DNA of 25,949 nt, taken from IMG/VR virus record IMGVR_UViG_3300007539_000178, positions 1-25,949 of that record; one strand, written 5' to 3'. Made by a program: the position numbers and the translations under genes. Origin of the DNA: a virus. The notes under the pieces are model-generated. The model saw nothing but the letters and a program-made list of their open reading frames with translations, did no database searches and had not been told where the DNA came from. Below, one piece after another: positions 21,790 through 25,949 of the stretch (position 1 is its first letter; each line of letters opens with the position of its first letter).

Positions 21790-22014
21790 ATACTTTCTCG
21801 TTGTTTATAATAAGTGTTTAATGTTTAGTTTCCTGTATTTCTCACATTAAATATTTTAATTGTTTTTGGTTTGATAGGTAATAAAAGTCACTTTTGTTGT
21901 TGATTGTTGTTGATGATGTTGTTGATTGTGTTGTGTGTTTGTGACTTTTTACCTTATCAAATATTTTGATTTGGTTGTAGATTAGTTTTTGTTTTTATAT
22001 GTTTGGTTAATTTG

Positions 22015-22046
22015 AAAAGGGTTCTTTTAAAAGTTCCCTTTTTTTT
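22015..22046 (+). terminator. Rho-independent terminator of the RNA unit
   Basis: AAAAGGG (22015-22021) pairs with CCCTTTT (22036-22042). Inside, CTTTTAAAAG (22024-22033) is a further palindrome across a TT/TT internal loop. T runs at 22039-22046. The next promoter begins 10 bases later. Confidence 0.85.
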
Positions 22047-22055
22047 GTGTATTAT

Positions 22056-22086
22056 TTGTTTTTAATTAAAAAAATAATTACCTTTA
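22056..22086 (+). promoter_or_regulatory. Bacteroidota-type promoter
   Basis: TTG at 22056-22058, 20-base spacer with ATTAAAAAAATAAT, TACCTTTA at 22079-22086, one mismatch. ATG 28 bases later at 22115. Confidence 0.65.
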
Positions 22087-22114
22087 CATTGTATTAATAA
22101 TTAAAAATAAACAA

Positions 22115-22399
22115 ATGAAAGAAGTAAAAACATATTGGAATAACGGTAATGTTAAGACAGTTGAAAAGTTTACAGATAGAAATATCTTGCACTCTAAAAA
22201 AACATATTGTATAATATGTATTTACATAGGTGTTATATCTATAGTATTAATAAGCCTTTATTTATCGATTTACTCTATATTAAACACAGTTAAACATTTT
22301 ATGTACTTTGTGTATAGTATTATAAATATGGGTATATTTTGGGTTAGTTTTGGTATCTTTACTAAAGTAACTAAGTATATTAAAAAAATAAAATTATAA
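22115..22399 (+). CDS. MORN-like N-terminus fused to two membrane segments
   Basis: 94 residues. The first 20 (VKTYWNNGNVKTVEKF) match a MORN_2/YwqK-type unit, 'Y..NG..k....', also seen at 22965 and 23290. Two membrane segments follow (about 30-53, CIICIYIGVISIVLISLYL, and about 62-83) with a basic C-terminal end. Tiny for the family, which usually has several repeats. Alone on its transcript. Probably a membrane-attached accessory protein; role unknown. Confidence 0.58.
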   Translation: MKEVKTYWNNGNVKTVEKFTDRNILHSKKTYCIICIYIGVISIVLISLYLSIYSILNTVKHFMYFVYSIINMGIFWVSFGIFTKVTKYIKKIKL

Positions 22400-22406
22400 A
22401 AAACAC

Positions 22407-22437
22407 TTGCAAGTAATTAAAAAAAGAATTATCTTTG
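22407..22437 (+). promoter_or_regulatory. Promoter of the second lipoprotein
   Basis: TTG at 22407-22409 within the palindrome ACTTGCAAGT, 20-base spacer with ATTAAAAAAAGAAT, TATCTTTG at 22430-22437. ATG 24 bases later at 22462. Confidence 0.75.
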
Positions 22438-22461
22438 AGTATAATTAAAAAACATATAACA

Positions 22462-22692
22462 ATGAAAAAATTATTATTATCAATCGCAACATTAGCATTA
22501 TTATCTTGTAACAACGAAGTAGAAGTTGATCAAACAGAATGTTTAGAACGTATAAAGAAAGAGGAAAAGGAATGGATGGTTTTAATACGTAAATACGAGG
22601 GTTTAGGAGACTATCAAACAGTTAGTGAACTGTACAATGATTTAAACAGACAAGTTGCTAAAATAAAGGAAGAATGCGGTATTTTGGATTAA
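22462..22692 (+). CDS. Small lipoprotein, 76 residues
   Basis: Start at ATG 22462; the ATT/ATG-like frame before it overlaps the -7 box and is rejected. Type II signal peptide: MKK, core LLLSIATLAL, lipobox LLSC with Cys16. The residues after it (NNEVEVD) are acidic, as in lipoproteins displayed on the surface of some Bacteroidota. The mature part is a charged helix (about 28-70) with a second and third Cys at about 25 and 73. Its own promoter suggests expression apart from the tail genes; superinfection exclusion or host-surface change is a guess. Confidence 0.62.
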   Translation: MKKLLLSIATLALLSCNNEVEVDQTECLERIKKEEKEWMVLIRKYEGLGDYQTVSELYNDLNRQVAKIKEECGILD

Positions 22693-22785
22693 AAAAATAT
22701 ATTAAATTTGTAGTAATATACGTAATAATATACTTATCAATAATAATTAATAAAATAATAACAAAACTTAAAAACAATAAATAAT

Positions 22786-22968
22786 ATGACGCCAGAAGAA
22801 CACATAGAATACATTGATTATAAAATAGAATTAATTAATAAAAACATTAAGAAACTAGAGTTTTTAGAAAGAAGTGAACATTTAATAAATAACGTAAAAA
22901 AAGAACTAGAACATTATACAGACTGTAAAAATAGATTAGAAAAAGAAATAAAAAATAGGTTGAAATGA
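22786..22968 (+). CDS. Small coiled-coil protein, 60 residues
   Basis: One long charged helix with a heptad-like pattern (YIDYKIELINKNIKKLEFLE, then VKKELEHYTDCKNRLEKEI). Probably dimeric. Its stop overlaps the next start (ATGA over 22965-22968), so the pair is translated together. Function unknown; perhaps a partner of the MORN-like protein. Confidence 0.55.
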   Translation: MTPEEHIEYIDYKIELINKNIKKLEFLERSEHLINNVKKELEHYTDCKNRLEKEIKNRLK

Positions 22969-23312
22969 AAGTAAAAGAAAAATATTACAGTAATGGTAAT
23001 TTAAAAGAAAGAGAATATTTTTTTAAAAACGGTAATTTAAAAGAATTAAATACTTTTTTACCTAATGGAAAGTTAAGCAGTCGCTACTTTTACACTATAA
23101 ATAATATATTAAAATACGTATTGCATTATCATAATGACGGAAAAACTATCAAAACTGATTTTTTATTTGATGATAAAGGTTTTTTAAAATCTAATTTTAA
23201 TTATAATAAAAGAAACATTTTAAAAAGTAGGATTTTTTTTAAAAAAGGAGTTCCAGATATAATAGAATATTACAACCAAAAAGGAGAATATGAAAGACAA
23301 GAAATATTATAA
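22965..23312 (+). CDS. MORN_2/YwqK-like repeat protein
   Basis: 115 residues of repeating units of about 20 residues: YYSNGNLKEREYFFKNGNLKE, split across two units, then FLPNGKLSS, YHNDGKTIKTDF, FDDKGFLKSN and YYNQKGEYERQEIL. The 'y..nG.l......' pattern is the MORN_2 repeat seen in the YwqK family, some members of which have been named antitoxins. Such proteins are beta-meander folds that bind partners. It overlaps the coiled-coil gene by 4 bases and the next ORF by 23. Confidence 0.66.
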   Translation: MKVKEKYYSNGNLKEREYFFKNGNLKELNTFLPNGKLSSRYFYTINNILKYVLHYHNDGKTIKTDFLFDDKGFLKSNFNYNKRNILKSRIFFKKGVPDIIEYYNQKGEYERQEIL

Positions 23313-23397
23313 AAACGGTTTATTAAAGTTTAAATACAATCATTTAAAAGATAAAAATTTATATAATATATATATATATATATATGCCTTGTGGTAA
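23290..23397 (+). pseudogene. MORN-like ORF interrupted at an (AT)10 repeat
   Basis: ATG at 23290 inside the end of the preceding gene, 35 codons, ending at TAA 23395. The first 22 residues (MKDKKYYKNGLLKFKYNHLK) match a MORN_2 unit. The frame then enters an (AT)10 tract and terminates soon after it. Another frame continues with MPCGKLLSIETYSKKEI (23384-23461), which reads like the rest of the same repeat. One added AT unit, or two lost, would join the two into one 57-residue protein. Confidence 0.4.
23366..23385. repeat. (AT)10 dinucleotide repeat
   Basis: Ten AT units inside a MORN-like ORF, at the exact point where the two halves lose frame. Dinucleotide tracts slip during replication and can turn a gene on and off. 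It could also be a sequencing or assembly error in a hard-to-read tract. Confidence 0.8.
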
Positions 23398-23461
23398 GTT
23401 ACTTTCTATAGAAACATATTCTAAAAAAGAAATATTATTATCTGTTAAATACAATGTTTAA
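23384..23461 (+). pseudogene. Downstream half of the frameshifted MORN-like ORF
   Basis: 25 codons from ATG 23384 to TAA 23459 (MPCGKLLSIETYSKKEILLSV and on). CGKLLSIETYSKKEI fits the MORN_2 spacing that continues the unit at 23290. The tract before it, not a gap, separates the two. Not counted as an independent gene. Confidence 0.35.
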
Positions 23462-23489
23462 AGTACTGTAAATCAATAAGTTAAACATA

Positions 23490-23600
23490 CCCTTAGCAAG
23501 CCCCTTGCATACCCCCTTAGGTAGGGGCTTGGGTAACCCCTTAGCAAGGGTCTTAGTAAGGGGCTTAGGTAACCCCTTGGGTAACCCCTTGCCAACAAGA
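23490..23600 (+). repeat. GC-rich 12-nt tandem array in noncoding DNA
   Basis: About nine imperfect 12-base units (CCCTTAGCAAGC, CCCTTGCATACC, CCCTTAGGTAGG, GGCTTGGGTAAC and so on), markedly GC-rich against an AT-rich background. Units of opposite polarity occur, so short hairpins such as CCCTTAGCAAGGG can form. It ends in 19 bases identical to the end of the array in the replication protein (12860-12878 = 23583-23601), and the AAGAGT run after it (to about 23626) parallels the AAGAGR run there. The frame from TTG 23505 reads through it as LGNP-type units into the gene at 23655. Confidence 0.78.
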
Positions 23601-23654
23601 GTAAGAGTAAGTATAAGAGTAAGTATAATATTAAATAAAAAAATATATAAAAAA

Positions 23655-23852
23655 ATGACAATTTTAATACGAGATAACGATTCAGAATATATTTTAAATA
23701 AAAAGTTTAATAACGGTAACATAGTATTAATAAGATACTCAAAAGAAGTTTTTAAAACAGATATTTACGTAAATGGAATATTGAGAAAAAGAAAATTTAA
23801 AAAGTATAAAAAGAAAGTGATTAGAATATGTTATGAATATAACAGTAAATAA
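23655..23852 (+). CDS. Unknown basic 65-residue protein
   Basis: Start at ATG 23655; a frame open upstream to TTG 23505 would add 50 residues from the repeat array, which is less likely. Strand-rich and Lys-rich (MTILIRDNDSEYILNKKFNNGN, split in two, and DIYVNGILRKRKFKKYKKK). FNNGN and YVNG recall the MORN-type neighbours, but the repeat pattern is weak. Function unknown. Confidence 0.5.
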   Translation: MTILIRDNDSEYILNKKFNNGNIVLIRYSKEVFKTDIYVNGILRKRKFKKYKKKVIRICYEYNSK

Positions 23853-23870
23853 ACTAAAAAACTTAAAATA

Positions 23871-24038
23871 ATGAAAAAAGCAATAAAGGAATCCATAGTT
23901 TACGCATTAATATATTTTTTATTAATTTACATTTTAGGTAATTTAAAAAAAAATGTTTTAGATATAGTATTCATAATTTCAACTATACATGTAGTCGTAC
24001 GCATTTCTAATAAAATTTCAAAATGGTTAATTAAATAA
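23871..24038 (+). CDS. Small membrane protein, 55 residues
   Basis: ATG 23871, TAA 24036. Basic start (MKKAIKES), one long hydrophobic segment (about 9-23, IVYALIYFLLIYILG), a second at about 29-43 (VLDIVFIISTIHVVV), and a basic end (NKISKWLIK). Probably integral to the inner membrane. It begins 18 bases after the previous stop. Function unknown. Confidence 0.48.
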   Translation: MKKAIKESIVYALIYFLLIYILGNLKKNVLDIVFIISTIHVVVRISNKISKWLIK

Positions 24039-24046
24039 CTAAAATA

Positions 24047-24089
24047 TTAAATTAAGAGTCTTATTAATCTTTTTTATACTCTAATTTAA
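24047..24089. other. AT-rich inverted repeat in an intergenic stretch
   Basis: TTAAATTAAGAGT (24047-24059) pairs with ACTCTAATTTAA (24078-24089), 12 bp with one bulge, 18-base loop. No T-run follows, so it is a poor terminator. The 226-base gap (24039-24264) otherwise holds only a promoter at 24216. Could be a weak stop signal or a protein-binding site. Confidence 0.4.
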
Positions 24090-24215
24090 AATATAAGCTA
24101 TAAAACATTAATTTTAAGAGACTTTTATATATTTTTGATACATTGATATACATTAGGTAATTTAAATGTCTTAAATAGGCTTATTTTAAATTAATGATTA
24201 TTAAGTTATTAATTT

Positions 24216-24244
24216 TTGATATAATTAAAAAAACACTATATTTG
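24216..24244 (+). promoter_or_regulatory. Bacteroidota-type promoter, short spacer
   Basis: TTG at 24216-24218, spacer of 18 rather than 20 bases with ATTAAAAAAACAC, TATATTTG at 24237-24244. ATG 20 bases later at 24265. Drives the small genes before the terminase. Confidence 0.68.
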
Positions 24245-24264
24245 TGTAAGTAAAAACAATTAAA

Positions 24265-24375
24265 ATGAGTAAAAAAGCATTAACATTTATTGATGATATT
24301 TTAAATGAGAAATATTTACTTAAAAATATTTTATTAAAAATAGAATCATGTATTTTAGAATACGAAAAACAATAA
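24265..24375 (+). CDS. Small helical protein, 36 residues
   Basis: ATG 24265, TAA 24373, first gene behind the promoter at 24216. One amphipathic helix (LTFIDDILNEKYLLKNILLK) and a charged end. Its 5'-proximal position on a transcript argues it is real. No family recognised. Confidence 0.48.
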   Translation: MSKKALTFIDDILNEKYLLKNILLKIESCILEYEKQ

Positions 24376-24407
24376 AGTATTAACCTTTTTTAAAAAACAA
24401 TTAACTT

Positions 24408-24668
24408 ATGGAAATAATAACAATTATATTAGCAATATCAATAGTATTTATATATATACAGAACTACAAGATTAAAAAAGATGTTAAAGGTTTAAAAACA
24501 TTGGTTAAAGTTCTTTACAAAGAAAACTATAAATTTGATGATGAAATTAAACGTCCTAAATTTCCTGAAAGGAGTGATATGAAACCGCCTCCTTCTCCTG
24601 AAAAAATAGAATGCAGTAATGAATGTATACATATAACAGAAGATATTAAAAAATATATAAAAAAATGA
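24408..24668 (+). CDS. Membrane-anchored protein with proline-rich tail, 86 residues
   Basis: N-terminal membrane segment (about 3-19, IITIILAISIVFIYIQ), then a basic helix (KIKKDVKGLKTLVKVLYKEN), then a proline-rich stretch (MKPPPSPEK) and two Cys in the C-terminus (CSNEC). The anchor plus helix plus proline-rich layout recalls Rz-type proteins, but the gene is far from the lysis cassette. Its stop overlaps the next start by 4 bases (AAAAATGAAA). Confidence 0.5.
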   Translation: MEIITIILAISIVFIYIQNYKIKKDVKGLKTLVKVLYKENYKFDDEIKRPKFPERSDMKPPPSPEKIECSNECIHITEDIKKYIKK

Positions 24669-24793
24669 AACAAGTAAAAAAAGATTGGGTTAAAAAAGTA
24701 AGTACAGTTCTAGCTTATGAATTTGGTTTTTTAAAAGTAGTTGAAAAAAATAAACACATTGGATTTTGGGAATCTTGTTCAAAAATAAAATAA
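24665..24793 (+). CDS. Small basic protein, 42 residues
   Basis: ATG 24665, TAA 24791, overlapping the preceding gene's TGA. Basic, with two Trp and several aromatics (DWVKKVSTVLAYEFGFLK, then HIGFWESCSK). No family recognised. The overlap supports translation. Confidence 0.45.
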   Translation: MKQVKKDWVKKVSTVLAYEFGFLKVVEKNKHIGFWESCSKIK

Positions 24794-24803
24794 ATACAAT
24801 AAT

Positions 24804-25019
24804 ATGAAATTTTACAAAAACACAGAGTTTCCGAAAAAGACAAAAAAAGATGAGTCTGAGTCAGTTAAAGTCATTATGTCAGATAAGTATGGTAATTTAT
24901 ATATAGGCTTTTACTGTTTTGTAGATAAAGAATGGAATTTCATTTATTCTTATGATTTTTTTGATAAAGACAATTTTATATGGTGGTATCCTCCAACAGA
25001 AAGAACTGAACAATTTTAA
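24804..25019 (+). CDS. Possible DUF551-like protein, 71 residues
   Basis: Strand-rich with a Trp-rich second half (EWNFIYSYDFFDKDNFIWWYPPTE). The pattern 'P......V.V......g....g.Y......W.........v..W.P' resembles DUF551, a small domain common in phage genomes, but the Trp and Pro spacing is only approximate. Unknown function. Last gene before the terminator hairpin and the large terminase. Confidence 0.42.
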   Translation: MKFYKNTEFPKKTKKDESESVKVIMSDKYGNLYIGFYCFVDKEWNFIYSYDFFDKDNFIWWYPPTERTEQF

Positions 25020-25041
25020 AATAAATAAAAATAAAACAAAG

Positions 25042-25071
25042 ACCGCGTTTATATTAAATAGCGGTTTTTTT
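25042..25071 (+). terminator. Terminator-like hairpin just before the large terminase
   Basis: ACCGC (25042-25046) pairs with GCGGT (25061-25065), with a further TTTA/TAAA pairing inside, followed by T at 25065-25071. The terminase ATG is only 12 bases further and no promoter fits in between, so transcription of the terminase must pass this hairpin or start within it. Confidence 0.65.
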
Positions 25072-25083
25072 ACGTTATAAAAT

Positions 25084-25949
25084 ATGGATTTATATATAGA
25101 CCCTAGATTTGATACAGGGAATAAAGAACAAGACTTTAGAAGGCAAAAAGCATGGTTAATAGGTGAAAGAATAAAGTGTGATAACGATTTACTATACTTT
25201 ACACGTTTCTTCTTTAAAGCTATAACAGGTAATAAATTTATAATAGGTGATCATCACAGTGTTATTGCTAATGAATTAAAGAAGGTTGATAATTACGAAA
25301 GGGAATTATTAAGTATTAATATACCACCTCGTTTTAGTAAGACTGAGTTAGCGGCTGTTAATTATATTGCTAGAGGAATTGGAATAAACCCATCAGCAAA
25401 CTACTTGTACATAACAGCTTCAGACGATTTAAGGGCGCAAACATCAATAGCAATACGTGATATAGTTACACACCCGTTATATAATTTAATGTACCCAGAA
25501 TTAACCCTTAAAAAAGATCAAAGCGCTAAGAATTTATGGAGAACAACACAAAGAGGTGGTTTAAAAACTTGTACAATTTTTGGTCAAATTACTGGTTTTG
25601 GTGCTGGTATAATGAAGGAAACTATAGAAGAAATAAGAAGTTTTGAAGGGTGTATAGTTTTAGACGATATAAACAAAGTAGATGATTCGCAAAGTGCAAA
25701 TGCAATAAGTGAGAAAGTTACAAGAGTTGTTTTTAATACTGTTTTATCTCGTAAAAACTCTAAAGACACCCCTATTATAAATATACAGCAAAGAGTAGCA
25801 GAAGAGGATATAACAGGTGTTTTTATGAAACATTTTGAGTATGATGAAAACACTGGTAATTGTAAAAGTAGTAAACATAAGTTTTTAGTACTACCAGTTG
25901 TAGATAAAAATAATATTCCATTATGGGAGTGGAAGCATGACTTAGAAGA
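25084..25949 (+). CDS. terL: Terminase large subunit, N-terminal part (3' truncated)
   Basis: Frame open from ATG 25084 to the window edge (288 codons seen). The N-terminal ATPase domain of the packaging motor: the Walker A position is a variant, PPRFSKTEL (81-89), with Ser where Gly is usual before the Lys; LYITAS at about 108-113 fits the next strand; Walker B is GCIVLDDINKVDD (about 189-201) with the Asp pair at 194-195. FGQITGFGAG precedes it. The nuclease domain lies beyond the window. The small subunit gene is about 3.8 kb upstream with accessory genes between. Confidence 0.85.
   Translation, partial: MDLYIDPRFDTGNKEQDFRRQKAWLIGERIKCDNDLLYFTRFFFKAITGNKFIIGDHHSVIANELKKVDNYERELLSINIPPRFSKTELAAVNYIARGIGINPSANYLYITASDDLRAQTSIAIRDIVTHPLYNLMYPELTLKKDQSAKNLWRTTQRGGLKTCTIFGQITGFGAGIMKETIEEIRSFEGCIVLDDINKVDDSQSANAISEKVTRVVFNTVLSRKNSKDTPIINIQQRVAEEDITGVFMKHFEYDENTGNCKSSKHKFLVLPVVDKNNIPLWEWKHDLE

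Larger units (their letters stand above)
21715..22046 (+). ncRNA. Candidate structured noncoding RNA, about 330 nt
   Basis: A 477-base stretch without a normal gene (21638-22114) contains a promoter, several hairpins and a strong terminator. Predicted elements in order: a 12-position helix 21721-21732/21790-21801 with one mismatch, enclosing CTAC-GAAG-GTAG (21743-21754) and TTTAG-AAAA-CTAAA (21777-21790); ATTAAA-TAT-TTTAAT (21846-21860); a roughly 20-bp stem 21870-21891/21941-21961 with three single-base bulges, closing a 49-base loop (21892-21940) that has no C and is mostly TTG repeats; ATCAAA-TAT-TTTGAT (21956-21970), which competes with the base of that stem; and the terminator hairpin. 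The plus strand is rich in G and T, unlike the A-rich sense strand of the genes. Promoter, structure and terminator together suggest an RNA gene. Function and exact ends are unknown. Confidence 0.5.

Noticed and set aside
21913-21969. ATG-ATG ORF of 18 codons in the RNA loop (MMLLIVLCV)
   Set aside because: T-rich loop sequence reads as hydrophobic residues in any frame; no leader or coding signal.
23505-23654. Extension of the 65-residue gene back to TTG 23505
   Set aside because: The extension is made of repeat units (LGNP-type) and a second ATG at 23655 fits better with the neighbours' leader pattern.
23438-23722. Two minus-strand reading frames with LPKGLPKP-type repeats
   Set aside because: They exist only because the 12-nt array lacks stops; the flanking parts are low-complexity and no start signal is seen.
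25584-25853. Minus-strand frame opposite the large terminase
   Set aside because: Shadow of the terminase ATPase domain.
1-25949. CRISPR arrays, tRNA genes, integrase or insertion sequences
   Set aside because: No regularly spaced repeats with unique spacers, no cloverleaf, and no recombinase or transposase motif was seen.

Overview
The window is most of the genome of a tailed phage (or prophage), strongly AT-rich, with siphovirus-type tail genes. Three things point to a Bacteroidota host, most likely Flavobacteriia. First, promoters follow the TTG-N20-TAnnTTTG pattern of the Bacteroidota sigma factor. Second, genes lack Shine-Dalgarno sites and start behind short A-rich leaders such as AAAACAATAAACAATG. 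Third, one tail protein carries a domain resembling the SprB repeat of flavobacterial gliding adhesins. No integrase, tRNA, rRNA, CRISPR array or insertion sequence was seen. Portal, capsid and head genes must lie outside the window, between the truncated large terminase at the right edge and the truncated tape measure gene at the left edge.

Layout. 1-8298 is the tail and host-recognition module: tape measure C-terminus, two large tail proteins, fibre-like proteins, a collagen-like gene broken by an in-frame TAG, and a LamG-like protein. 8367-10274 is a tightly overlapped lysis cassette: membrane proteins, a zinc amidase and a membrane-anchored protein that could be a spanin. It ends at a strong terminator. 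10347-12308 is the first early operon: HTH regulators, an ERF-type annealing protein and a DUF3127/SSB-like protein. 12318-17835 is the replication operon. It starts at a promoter with a perfect palindrome and a Cro-sized HTH gene. It then holds a phage replication protein, a DnaB-like helicase, a single-chain tandem RusA resolvase and a run of small genes, including an LRR protein, a secreted protein and a DUF1599-like protein. 17845-20032 leads to a 541-residue protein with an HTH and metallophosphoesterase-like motifs. 20052-21304 carries small genes, a lipoprotein and the small terminase.

21305-25083, between the small and large terminase genes, is an accessory island. It holds a minus-strand gene, a promoter-to-terminator unit that looks like a structured noncoding RNA of about 330 nt (with a 22-codon hydrophobic ORF at its 5' end), MORN/YwqK-like genes, a second lipoprotein, a gene split by an (AT)10 repeat, and a GC-rich 12-nt repeat array. 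That array matches one encoded inside the replication protein. The large terminase starts at 25084 and runs off the window.

How the parts work together: ERF, the SSB-like protein, the helicase and RusA form a replication and recombination set. The small HTH proteins and two palindromic promoters are likely the regulatory circuit. The exported proteins and lipoproteins are plausible host-modification or superinfection-exclusion factors, which is inference. The strongest candidates for something undescribed are the structured RNA locus at 21679-22046, the shared promoter architecture with two operator-replaced spacers, the tandem RusA, and the repeat array shared by coding and noncoding DNA.
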